A stretch of 64,000 nucleotides of DNA. Origin: Topomyia yanbarensis. Lineage: Eukaryota > Arthropoda > Insecta > Diptera > Culicidae. The stretch spans positions 28,327,543 to 28,391,542 of the forward strand of contig NC_080671.1 of NCBI RefSeq assembly GCF_030247195.1. The letters are read 5' to 3'. Position numbers and translations under genes: made by a program. A model generated the notes under the pieces. The model ran no database searches. It had not been told where the DNA came from and saw only the letters and a program-made list of their open reading frames with translations. Shown piece by piece: positions 1-10,447 of the stretch (the stretch's first letter is position 1; every line of letters begins with the position of its first letter).

Positions 1-201
1 TTGGTCGTTCCTCCAATGATAAAAGTTTTCTTTCGAGAGGACAAAAGATGATGGTGGTTGAACCAGTAAGAAAGATTGGGTAAAAACATACGTATCCCTA
101 AACTAGATCAAATTAGATCAGATTTAACATCTCTGAAACTTCTTATCTCTCACCAAGCACACCCGATACTGGGTAAACTTAAGGAGAAAAACTTATTTCA
201 A

Positions 202-676
202 TCCATTCATGCCCATGTTGTTTGTGGACAACAACGTTTTTAAATAGCTATAAATTTGATTGAGGCAAGATTTGCTCACAAAAACAAGTAAGGCTAATGA
301 ATGTGACTATTGCCTTCTATTTGAGCAATAACAGTTACAAGGATCAGCTCTAGAACTGAAGTTATTGCAATTAGTCTGATTGGACTCCGATGGAGCAGTG
401 CTGCCAGGAACAGTTTACGATTACATCGGAAAATGATTTCTCATATATCTGCGTTATGGTGCAATATTATTGAAAACTGATAAAATTTATCAATATAGAC
501 TTTCGTTGGCTACGTTTTCCATTCAATTGGGCTATTGTACATATTCTTGGAGAATTGTATTGAGCTTTGGAAGGTCAAAATTGAACAGCTTCTAGCACTG
601 CAAGGGAAGCACCTATCTTTATGAAAATAGACTATTCGTGTTTCTTGATCTCACCGTTTTCAAGGAAAACTAGTTT
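202..676 (+). repeat. TTAA-type MITE, copy 1 (3' truncated)
   Basis: This segment matches the complete copy at 26391-26908 nearly base for base over most of its length, starting with a TCCATTCATGCCCA end and running to about 676. It lacks the distal inverted repeat. Long shared blocks include GTTTGTGGACAACAACG and AAGGATCAGCTCTAGAA. The family is non-coding. Assignment to a piggyBac-type group rests on the TTAA and CCC ends of the complete copy and is inference. Confidence 0.75.
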
Positions 677-1130
677 GCACTCGCCTTGGGAAGAGGTCTG
701 CCGTCTTCAGAGAGGCTTACATCTGCAGCAGATTCCAAATCCTGCCAGAAACTCTTCAGGAGGAAAAATTTCAGGATTGAAGCGGCACACGCCAGAGACT
801 CTGAAACCAGCTTGGCATTTAATTCATAAAATATCGGACTTTTTTATTAACAATTTACGACTTTTAATGATTCCAATCTCTTATTTCTATTTGGTAATAA
901 TTTTAAATTTTTTTTATTACTTATTTCTCGTATATATTTTTCCTTATAATCATCAATGTTAGCATAATATTAAATTTTGCTTTGAAAAAGGTTGGTATTT
1001 CACAAATATCAAAGTGCACATTACTCTTCACTAAATTTACAACTCGGCCAACCAGCCCCGCACAGAACTCGGCCAACCTACCCCATTTCGAGAACAATCA
1101 CGATGTAAACAAACCAATATAAGGTTACAC
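677..1130. other. Unassigned sequence before the RTE element
   Basis: No gene is supported here. The stretch holds an 18-bp sequence CTCGGCCAACCAGCCCCG at 1043-1060, a partial second copy at 1067-1083 (CTCGGCCAACCTACCCC), and an exact third copy beyond the retrotransposon at 4757-4774. The host locus therefore already carried this motif several times before the RTE insertion. Confidence 0.5.
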
Positions 1131-1143
1131 TGGTATCCGTTAT

Positions 1144-4100
1144 GGTCGACAATGACTGGGCAGTGCGTAAGCCTCTTGTACCTGAAGGCATAAAATAGAC
1201 CCCATTTGCGGTCCTTAGCTTCCTGCCCAGTAACTCCTAGCCCTGGCCTCCTCGTGACGTCGACTGGGATACGAGCAACCTTAGTGAAGATCGGGTAACC
1301 AACCCCGGTGGGAACTTTGGTCGTATGCTGGCAGGGAAGGGGGGGTTACCCTTCTTCGGAAGGTGTAAACCTGTCCTGGTGCCCAGGTGGGACCTTAAGC
1401 AGTCCTGGCACGATGGCCCACTGGCGAGACAGGTGGTTGGCGTAGGCCCTATAAGCCGCCCCTTAAAAAACCCACATAACGAACAATACAGAAGAGAATA
1501 CGACCCAGAACAATCGGCAACGACCCAGGCGACGAATAAAGGATCACGATTGGAAACTCGGAACATGGAACTGCAGATCGCTCGGCTTCGCAGGATGTGA
1601 CAGGATAATCTACGACGAGCTACACCCCCGCAACTTCGATATCGTGGCGCTGCAGGAACTTTGCTGGACGGGACAGAAGGTGTGGAAAAGCGGGCATCGA
1701 GCGGCTACCTTCTACCAGAGCTGTGGTACAACCAACGAGCTGGGAACCGGCTTCATAGTGCTGGGCAAGATGCGCCAACGTGTGATCGAGTGGCAGCCGA
1801 TCAACGCAAGGATGTGCAAGTTGAGGATCAAAGGCCGTTTCTTCAACTACAGTATCATCAACGTGCACTGCCCACACGAAGTGAGACCCGACGACGAGAA
1901 AGAAGCGTTCTACATGCAGCTGGAGCAGACATACGACGGTTGCCCTCTGCGAGACGTGAAAATTGTCATCGGCGACATGAACGCACAGGTAGGAAGGGAG
2001 GCAATGTACAGACCGGTGATCGTGCTTAACAGCCTGCATTCCGTATCAAATGACAACGGCCAACGATGTGTGAACTTCGCAGCCTCCCGTGGAATGGTAG
2101 TCCGAAGCACCTTCTTCCCTCGCAAAGATATCCACAAAGTCACCTGGAGATCACCGGACCAAGTAACAAAAAATCAAATCGACCACGTTCTAATCGACGG
2201 TAGATTCTTCTCGGACATCACAAACGTCCGCACTTATCGCAGTGCGAATATAGATTCGGACCACCACCTGGTTGCAGTATGCTTACGCTCAAAACTTTCG
2301 ACAGTGCATAGCTCTCGTCGAAGCCGAACGCCGCGGCTAAACATCGAGCGGCTACAAGATGGCAGAGTGGCTCAAGAATACGCGCAGCAGTTGGAAGTGG
2401 CACTACCAACGGAAGAGCAGCTAGGCGCAGTTGCCCTTGAAGATGGCTGGAGAGATATCCGATCCGCAATAGGTAGCACCGCAGCCACTGCACTAGGTAC
2501 GGTGGGCCCGGACCGAAGAAGCGACTGGTACGACGGCGAATGCGAGCAGTTAGTCGAAGAGAAGAATGCAGCATGGGCGAGAATGCTGCAACACCGCACG
2601 AGGTCGAACGAGGCGCGATATAAACAGGCACGGAACAGGCAGAACTCGGTTTTCCGGGCCAAAAAGCGCCAGCCGGAAGACCGAGATCGCGAAGCGATGG
2701 AGCAGCTGTACCGCGCTAAAGACACACGGAAATTCTACGAGAAGTTGAACCGCTCGCGCAGGGGCCACGTACCACAGGCCGACATGTGCAGAGATACAAA
2801 CGGGAATCTTCTCACGGACCAGTGTGAGGTGATCCAGAGGTGGCGGCAGCACTACGAAGAACACCTGAACGGCGATGCAGCAGACGACGAGGATGGCACG
2901 GTAACGCACCTGGGAGCATGCGCTCCCTACCGGCTCCGGATCTCCAAGAAATCCAGGAGGAGATTAGCCGGCTCAAAAATAATAAAGCCGCTGGAGTGGA
3001 CCAAATACCAAGCGAGCTACTAAAACACGTGGCGAGCCACTGGCTAAAGCGCTGCACTGGGTGATTACCAAGATTTGGGAGGAGGAGATTTTACCGGAGG
3101 AGTGGATGGAAGGTGTCGTGTGTCCTATCTACATAAAGGGCGACAAGCTGGATTGCTGTAATTACCGAGCAATCACCCTGCTGAACGCCGCCTACAAGGT
3201 ACTCTCCCAAATACTATGCCGTCGACTATCACCAATTGCAAGAGAGTTCGTGGGGCAGTACCAGGCGGGTTTCATGAGCGAACGATCTACCACGGACCAG
3301 GTGTTCGCTCTTCGTCAAGTACTGCAGAAATGCCGCGAGTACAATGTGCCCACACATCATTTGTTCATCGACTTCAAAGCCGCATACGACACTATCGATC
3401 GAGATCAGCTATGGCAGATTATGCACGAGTACGGATCCCCGGACAAACTGACGCGATTAGTGAAGGCGACGATGGATCGGGTGATGTGCGTAGTACGTGT
3501 CTCAGGGACGCTCTCGAGTCCCTTCGAATCACGCAGAGGGTTACGGCAAGGTGATGGCCTCTCGTGTCTGTTATTCAACATCGCGCTGGAAGGTGTAATA
3601 AGAAGAGCAGGGAACGACACGAGTGGTAAGATTTTCACAAAGTCCGTTCAGCTACTTGGCTTCGCCGATGACGTTGATATTATTGCACGAAACTTTAAGA
3701 AGATGGAGGAAGCCTACATCAGACTGAAAAGAGAAGCCAAGCGCGTCGGACTTGCCATCAACACGTCGAAGACAAAGTACATGATAGGAAGAGGTTCACG
3801 AGAAGAGAATGAGAACCGCCCGCTTCGAGTTTGCATCGGTGGCGACGAAATCGAGGTGGTTGAAGAGTTTGTGTACTTGGGCTCACTGGTGACCGCCGAC
3901 AATGATACCAGCAGAGAGATTCGTAGACGCATCGTGGCAGGAAATCGTGCTTACTTTGGCCTCCGCAAGACACTTCGGCCGAACAGAGTTCGCCGTCGTA
4001 CGAAGTTGACCATCTACAAGACGCTGATTAGACCGGTAGTTCTCTACGGGCACGAGACCTGGACCATGCTCGTGGAGGACCAACGCGCACTTGGTGTCTT

Positions 4101-4485
4101 CGAACGGAAAGTGCTGCGTACCATCTACGGCGGAGTGCAGATGGAAGACGGCACATGGAGACGGCGAATGAACCATGAGTTGCATCAGCTGTTGGGGGAG
4201 CCGCCCATCTGTCATACCGCGAAAATCGGACGACTACGGTGGGCCGGGCACGTAGCCAGAATGTCGGACAATAGCCCGGTGAAAACGGTTCTCAATTGCA
4301 ATCTGACCGGTACAAGAAGACGTGGCGCGCAGCGAGCACGATGGATCGACCAGGTGGAAGACGATTTGCGGACCCTTCGCAGACTGCGTGGCTGGCGACG
4401 CGCGGCCATGGACCGGGTGGAATGGAGGAATCTTTTGTATACGGCAAGGGCCACTTCGGCCTTAATCTGTTAATAAATAAATAAA
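1144..4485 (+). mobile_element. Full-length RTE-clade non-LTR retrotransposon (JAM1-like)
   Basis: The element is bounded by a perfect 13-bp target-site duplication, TGGTATCCGTTAT, at 1131-1143 and 4486-4498. That makes it 3342 bp long, a normal size for the RTE clade. It ends in a short TAATAAATAAATAAA tail rather than poly(A), which fits target-primed reverse transcription by RTE-type elements. A leader of about 320-400 bp precedes an endonuclease/reverse-transcriptase frame. The perfect duplication and small number of lesions suggest a fairly recent insertion. The RTE call comes from the protein (single ORF, apurinic-type endonuclease, RT, GRLRWAGHVARM C-terminus); similarity to mosquito JAM1 is from memory and unverified. 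Confidence 0.9.
1545..4473 (+). pseudogene. RTE endonuclease-reverse transcriptase ORF with two frameshifts
   Basis: This encodes the replication protein of the RTE element. The endonuclease domain begins near 1545 with KLGTWNCRSL, followed by VALQELCW, NVHCPH, IGDMNAQVG, IDHVLIDGR and SDHHLV, so the expected catalytic Asn, Glu, Asp and His motifs are all visible. The RT carries LKNNKAAGVDQIPSELLK, LFIDFKAAYD, GLRQGDGLSCLLF and the catalytic FADD box near 3661. The C-terminus has WAGHVARM and ends at the TAA at 4471-4473. The frame shifts near 2915-2935 (before LPAPDLQEIQEE) and again near 3025-3031 (between LLKH and PLAKALHWVITK), the second consistent with loss of one base. No other stop interrupts the three segments. 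The frame stays open upstream to about 1467, but no ATG is evident before the endonuclease motifs. The copy is unlikely to be active as it stands. Confidence 0.9.
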
Positions 4486-4498
4486 TGGTATCCGTTAT

Positions 4499-5442
4499 AA
4501 CATTTTGTTGGGTTTTGAATACCCTTTTCTAGCAGTATAAAGTTATTGGAAATCGTATGTAAATTGATTCACGTTACACATATTATTTTTCAGAAACAGA
4601 AATTTACTCACCAGTGCCGAAAAAAGAACAAACTTGCTACTGTACAAACGCACCACCAAAAGACCTGAAATTACGTCGGTACATTGGTGACCTAATGCCC
4701 CACCAAAATCACTATAGATGTCGCTACTGCGCATAATAGCCTTCTCATAAAAGGCACTCGGCCAACCAGCCCCGGTCACCCCGGGGTTTCATTTGATTCA
4801 TTGCGTTCGTTTGATTTATTTGAAAACGTTGTATTCATTTCTTTCATTCGATTCATTTCTTGTTCAGTCATTCTTTTTTATTTATTTCATTCAATTTGTT
4901 AGTTTAAGTCCATTTCTTCAATTAATTGTACAACTATTTTTAAATATTACCTAATTTTTTATTTATTGAGACAATCTAATTAGGTTTATTAATTTGATTT
5001 ATATTAATCATTCTACTCATTTTATGAATTTGATAACATATTTTAATTTTATTGCTGTATTTTTTACAATTTCATTTGTGTTATTGATTTTCTTTGATTT
5101 ATTCAACTTATTCGTAGTTTTATTTGTGCAGGACTCGAAACTGTGTTCATCTCATATTTCTGCATGAAAAAACAAGAGCGTTTTATAGTCTCCGGTGAAA
5201 AAAAATGAAAATTGCGGTTTTACGACCTTGAATATCCACCCTTCAACTGTGAGTCAGGACTAAACTAGCACCGATATTGATTCTGACACTAAGTTTAGGT
5301 AGGATTCTGATGAGACAAAACGCAAATTCCATTTAGTTATAACCCTTCGTGGGCAGAAGATATTTTTCAAATTTTCTTCATAGTTCTTGTTTCTCTATAG
5401 CGAGAAATATAGCATAGCCATTAGTTTACTGTAAATACGCAA
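4499..5442. other. AT-rich flank with low-complexity ATTCATTT tract
   Basis: No gene is supported. The third CTCGGCCAACCAGCCCCG copy lies at 4757-4774. From about 4790 to 5140 the sequence is a degenerate run of ATTCATTT/GATTTATTT words. Around 5275-5335 there is a segment related in reverse orientation to 43300-43365 (shared core GGATTCTGATGAGAC and AACGCAAATTC), so it is probably a fragment of an interspersed repeat. Confidence 0.45.
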
Positions 5443-5479
5443 ATGACACACTCATCCTGTAATGTTTTAGCACTTTCCC

Positions 5480-6200
5480 TCACTTATGTTATAGAGCAGA
5501 TCAAGATTTCAGTGCCCTTCCCTCTAAGGTTGATGCCCTTGGTGGGATTTGGTGTATGTAAATTTTCGAGAGCTTTTGGACGTGTTTCTCATCAGCTCGA
5601 AAAACGACGGCGCATTGGATTTCCGGACTGGCTCATTAATTGGATCAAATCGTATCTTACAAATCGAAGTGCTTCTGTGCGACTTGAAACTATACTCTCA
5701 GATCCATTTCAGATTACATCGGCCGTCCCACGTGGGAGTCATCTAGGACCTCTTCTAGTTGTGCTCTATGTGAACGACCTCTGCAGTGATTTATCGTCTT
5801 TTAAAATAATGTACGCAGGTGATCTGAAAATGTATCGCATTATCACATTTATGGTTGGCTGTTGCGCATTGTAAATGGACTTCGAAAAGGTCATGGATTG
5901 GTGAGATAGAGACGAAATGAGTGTGAACATTCGGAAAAGCAGCACAATTATAAGTGCACTCGCCGATTGTGTTCAAATATTTGATGTGTTCCGTTCTTGT
6001 AGTACGAGTCACATCCGGCAAGGATCTAGGTATCAATCTCGACCGTAAGTTATGTTTTACCATTTCTCTTCGGTTATAGCTCGTTTTGATTTTATCAGGC
6101 GCTCAACTCATCGCCCGTGTGCGGCCAGAATAATCCATTACATTTTTATTGGCAGCTCTTGAACAGCATTTGTCATCTCTTTGATTTAGCAATAGCTCAT
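5480..6200 (+). pseudogene. CR1/T1-like reverse transcriptase remnant
   Basis: Decayed RT core of a non-LTR retrotransposon. Readable pieces are RAFGRVSHQLEKRRRIGF, DWLINWIKSYLTNRSASV, PRGSHLGPLLVVLYVNDL and, after frame breaks, MDFEKVMDW and KDLGINLDRKLCF. These match the order of RT fingers, palm and thumb motifs in the intact copy at 62009-63484. The GSHLGP box is typical of mosquito T1/Q-type CR1 elements. The catalytic FADD position reads YAGD and several stops follow about 5875, so the copy is dead. No ends or target duplication were found. Confidence 0.75.
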
Positions 6201-6648
6201 TTAAATTAAAATTAAACATAGGTATAAGTTAGATTTTTGTTATTGCGATGCCATATTTTTAATCGAAGACAATATATAACATGCTAAATTCAAAACTGAA
6301 TAAAACTGTCGACGTGACTTGACAGTTCGATGCCTGTGACGTAAGTTATCCCTGTGGGAAAATATGACGCTTCCAAAAATACCAGATTTTAAACCCTAAT
6401 AAAAGTCTTATGGTTGAATAGCTTAACGATATGTTCAGAATATCATCCAAACTACATGTGGAATAGTTTTACCATATAGGTTATAGTACCTGTATGGTTT
6501 CTTTTTATTAAGGTATTTGGTAAAAGTATTATATAATGAACATTTTTTCTAGCTATGTCATTTCACCCTCCCTGATGATAACCTACTCTGAAATTTTTAT
6601 TTGCAGTGCAAAAAATAGTATAATGTCCTTCGGCAAAAAAAAAACAAA
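6201..6648. other. Unassigned AT-rich spacer
   Basis: I see no gene or repeat structure that I can support here. Confidence 0.3.
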
Positions 6649-7072
6649 TTAGACACATTCTTTCGTGGCGTTTACAACGATTTGACACATCTTCCTTCGA
6701 TAAATATGTTATAACTTTATCAAATGAACACCTATATCCAAACTTGTTACAGATTCGGAAAGTAGACAAAATTTCACGAAAGATTCAATCAATATAAACT
6801 GAATGTACTAGAATTTCATGATTTGACTTTTATTGAAATACGTTGAAAGTTCTAATTTGTCACGCGTTGTAACGTCACGTTACATTATCGGTCATAAAAC
6901 AATCCTCTTCCAGTATATTCAGTTAGAGTTGATTGAATCTTTCGTAAAATTTTATCTACTTTCTGAATCTGTAATAATTTTTGATGTAGGCGTTCAATTG
7001 ATAAAGTTATAACATATTTGTCGAATGAAGATTCGTCAAACCGTTGTAACGTCACGAAAGAATGTGTCATTA
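6649..7072. mobile_element. Foldback (long inverted repeat) element, about 424 bp
   Basis: The ends are near-perfect inverted copies: the left reads GACACATTCTTTCGTGGCG and the right, read on the opposite strand, GACACATTCTTTCGTGACG. The two arms (about 6649-6815 and 6907-7072) stay complementary for some 165 bp, with shared blocks such as ATATGTTATAACTTTATCAA and its inverse, leaving a loop of about 90 bp. It is non-coding. A further terminal fragment, TAGACACATTCCTTGCGTGACGTCAC, occurs near 7590 in two pieces of the same order. No clear target duplication was seen, so the superfamily is undetermined. Confidence 0.75.
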
Positions 7073-8340
7073 TCTGTTTATAAGAATTTTATTTGCCAAT
7101 AGGATTTAATTTTGCGCCCAATACTGAATGGGTATAGCTAAAGTTTGTGATCTTCGTTTCTAAAATAAACTGTTTACCAAATGTGTCAACAAATCAAATC
7201 CGCATTCAGTGTTCCGGTAAAATAAATAAAACAAAACCGCACAACACCATTCCATACTTCACCACGCACTCTCTTCGAAACACCCCCAATTAGATGACTA
7301 AACCCGGCACCTCAAAAAAGTTCAAACTGAGCCAAAGTCGAACAAATTGCCCCGAAGGAGGCGCAAAAAGCGACGGCATTACCGGTAGCAGCAAGCAAAA
7401 AATCCCGCCGCCACCCAGCTCAAAACAAAAAAAAACACCAAGAACTCCACAACACATCTCGACTTGTTGTGGCAGGCACTCACAGCATCTCTACCTGAAA
7501 CCGAGCCACGGCAGCCGACTGTCCGATGCAGCCAGCCAATCGAGTGCGGCATAGGAACCTTCCTATATCTCTAGCTCAGCTCATAAAAACGTAGACACAT
7601 TCCTTGCGTGACGTCACATGTTTGCATGATTCATGCCACTCCAAGGCTATAGCAGTCAGCGGTTACCACCAAACCAAACAGCCGCAGCGAATGGTAGCAA
7701 TTTCATCGCAGAAACATCGAAACCTGCTGTCTGTCACACAAATACAGCTCTATGGGTCTGTCTATACCTGGTATCCATCGGCGGTAGCAGGTGAGAGCAT
7801 CAGATATCAGAATCTACAGTGAGCGAGCGAGAGAGAGAGAAACAGCAATCGGATATGTGTGCGTATACACAAAAAATATGGTAGACAATGGCTGCAAAAC
7901 CGGTTGGTAGCTCCTACACAAAAGGTTTTTCCGCGAGAGCAAAGAAAGTGGCGAGAGAGAGAGATGGTTGGGAGCGATTGTTTGCGTGTGTACGTGTATG
8001 CGTTTTGATCGGAATGGATACGGTCATGGATGTGTCACTAACACTTTAAGGGGGAAAAGTTGCGCGATATGGATCTTTCCGTAGACGGGACGAGAGGTGT
8101 TGGAGTCAGAAAGAATTGGAAATTTTTCTGTTAAAAGCGGTCTGCTGTTGAATGGTTTGATAATCGAAGTAAGCTTTGATTGTTGATGCATATTAACTTT
8201 AAAGCAGATTTATTCTCACTAGAATGAAAATTCGATAAAATCTGTAACAAAAGTTGCAATTATCCTCTCGCTCATCTTACATTCTTTAGTATGGAGCTGC
8301 GCATGTGTGCGTGTGTGGTTAGTTGCATGATTTCGGTATC
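7073..8340. other. Repeat-poor DNA upstream of ephrin
   Basis: No coding region is supported. A fragment like the end of the 6649-7072 foldback lies near 7590-7620. Short GA-rich runs begin at about 7822. The stretch is less AT-rich than the transposon-filled regions and may belong to the ephrin 5' regulatory DNA, which is inference from position. Confidence 0.35.
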
Positions 8341-8388
8341 GTTCGCTCCCGGAAGACTCACGCTCTCTCTCTCTCTCTCGCTCTCGAT
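7822..8388. promoter_or_regulatory. GA/CT-rich tracts upstream of ephrin
   Basis: Runs of alternating GA occur at about 7822-7842 and 7952-7963, and a CT run at 8361-8388. In insects GAGA-type repeats of this kind often mark promoters bound by Trl/GAF-like factors. The position, about 0.3-2.5 kb before the presumed ephrin leader, fits such a role. The sequence shows the repeats; the regulatory role is inference. Confidence 0.35.
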
Positions 8389-8599
8389 TTTTCCGCAACT
8401 TTGCTGCTGCTGCTGCTTGGCTTGATGGCCGTGACGGACTGATCTTCGTGTTTAGTATGCGTTTGTATTGTGCCCCGAAATGAATTGAAATTGGTCTCGT
8501 CCGCGCTGTCGTCGTTGGATTTTTTTAAACCCAAAGAGTAGTGTGTTTCATTAGCCAAAAGAAAGCATCCTCTCAAGGGCCAGTGAATTAGCCATATAT

Positions 8600-10447
8600 A
8601 CACATTATTATCGGCGTTGGCCCCGCAGTGGACAGTGTTTTTTTTAACACACTTGTGACGGCAACTAAAAGTGAAGTACTATACTGGTTTTGATGTGTTT
8701 ACAGTTGCGAGGAAAACAACAATCGCTGGTCGATTTCGGGTGGAAATACGGTGCAAGAGACATACAATTTTAAGTTTTCTTCCTTGAATTTTGGAGGACC
8801 AGATCGGGTACGGAAGAAAACGGAACAAGAAGACGAAGCAGACAGAGCAAGCACCAGCAACGGCAGAGAAGGAGAAGTTTGGTTTTTCTCTCGCTCCCGC
8901 ACGCTTTCAAGTGCTGTTTTCGGTTCCTTCTCTCGGGTCGCAGCAGGAAAATATGTGTGTTTTTACGTAAATTTTTTCGGTGTGCCCTTGCACGAGAAGA
9001 GCCTAGGCCTTCTTTGCTGAGCCCTCGCGAGTGGTTGAATGAATGGAGAATTTCTACTAGAAGAAAATAATCAAAGTGCTATTTTGCTCTTTCTCCTGGT
9101 TGTTGTGTTGTATCGCCGATGGTTGCTGCGTGGAAAGCGCTGCCTGCCCCGATGCCGATCGCTCGAGGTGCAAATGATTTATGAGAAGGAACGAGCGAAA
9201 GGAATTAGATGAAAAAAAAGTATGGTCGAAACAAAATATTGAGTGATTCTTTACAAGTCGCGACACCCGCGAGCGCTATGAGATGTGCTGTCGGTGAATG
9301 TGTTTCGGTGTATTTATATTTTTGCGTCTGCGGCGGGGAAGAAAAATGAAAAATTGTCTCTGATCAATTACCCATCACGGCACTGTTCTAGTGGGAGGTT
9401 GAGTAGTTGTGGAAGAAGTTTCCGTGGACGGGGGCTAGCGGGAGAGAAAGTGCGAGCGAAGAGTGCGCACACTGTGGTTTTCAAATAGCTCGATAATTGA
9501 GAGGAAGAAGAAGAAGACGAGGGAAGTGTTTGAAAGCGGAGAATCTGGTCGAAGTGAAGAAGCAGTAGAAACGTACACACAAGAATCATTTGCCGTAAGG
9601 GAAGAAGCATAGGTTTCTCCAGAAGTGTGTGGTGGGAAGAAAAATGTAAATGAACAATCAATATCTTCTCTGGTACGTTAAAGTCGGGAAGTTGTTGGCT
9701 CTTCGGGGTCCAAGTCCTAGTCAGTGAGTGAACCGCAGGAAAAAATTACTACCATTACGGTTTATTGCCATACTATATACTAAGGCAAAAAGTGAGAAAT
9801 AATATTTTGATTTTTTTCCGAATGTTTCACTGCTACCGAGCAGAGTGCGAAACGGGGATATACGCAATCTAGAGGATTATTCATTAATCACGAAGACACA
9901 AGTAAATAGCTGACAAAGCCCGGAATAGATTTGTTTCCTTCGCCAGACTGATGAGTGAGTCGGAGAATTTGGTTGCGTGTTTCGGACGACGCAGCAGATT
10001 AGTGTGTTGAAGTGGTGAAACTCGTCCGAAACCAACATATTCCGAAGGGACAGACAGATAGACAAACCGAGAAACAACAACGGAAAACAGACACTGACAA
10101 TGTAAGTGGCTAATGGTGCTACTTCTTGGCTTTTTGTGGTCTGCTTTTCTGGATTCATCGTTGTCATCGTCGTCGTCTTCACCGATGTTATATTGAACGA
10201 GTTCGACATCGGTTCAGACTGGCGAGTAGACAGAGTCAACCAGTTCCAAAGTTGGAAAGCTGAGAAAGCCGATCGGGATAGGAGAGAAGAGACACATATA
10301 CACGCAAGAAGTGATCAGTTTTAGTGGTTGAATGATAATTTAAATAAAATAGAGATCTTAACAATTGGAAGAAGCCACAGGCAATATTTTATACTTAACA
10401 GAATTGACCAACGGAAGATTGCTGGGACGGCAGACCATGCGAAAAAG
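8600..10447 (+). other. Probable ephrin 5' leader region with splice donor
   Basis: No long frame is open here, but the DNA is repeat-free, rich in AGTG and GAAGAAG words and leads directly into the ephrin coding block, as a long 5' untranslated leader would. A strong donor-like sequence GTAAGT starts at 10102 (AAT|GTAAGT). Possible acceptors before the start codon are TTTTAG ending at about 10323 and CTTAACAG ending at 10401. An intron of 220-300 bp just upstream of the coding block is therefore possible. The transcription start cannot be placed. Confidence 0.4.

Noticed and set aside
1237..2909. Open frames on the minus strand and in other plus frames across the RTE element
   Set aside because: They are shadows of the endonuclease-RT reading frame; only the plus frames carry conserved motifs.
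10106..10324. 72-codon frame just upstream of ephrin with a hydrophobic start
   Set aside because: It lies after a consensus splice donor, in the presumed intron or leader, and overlaps no conserved motif.
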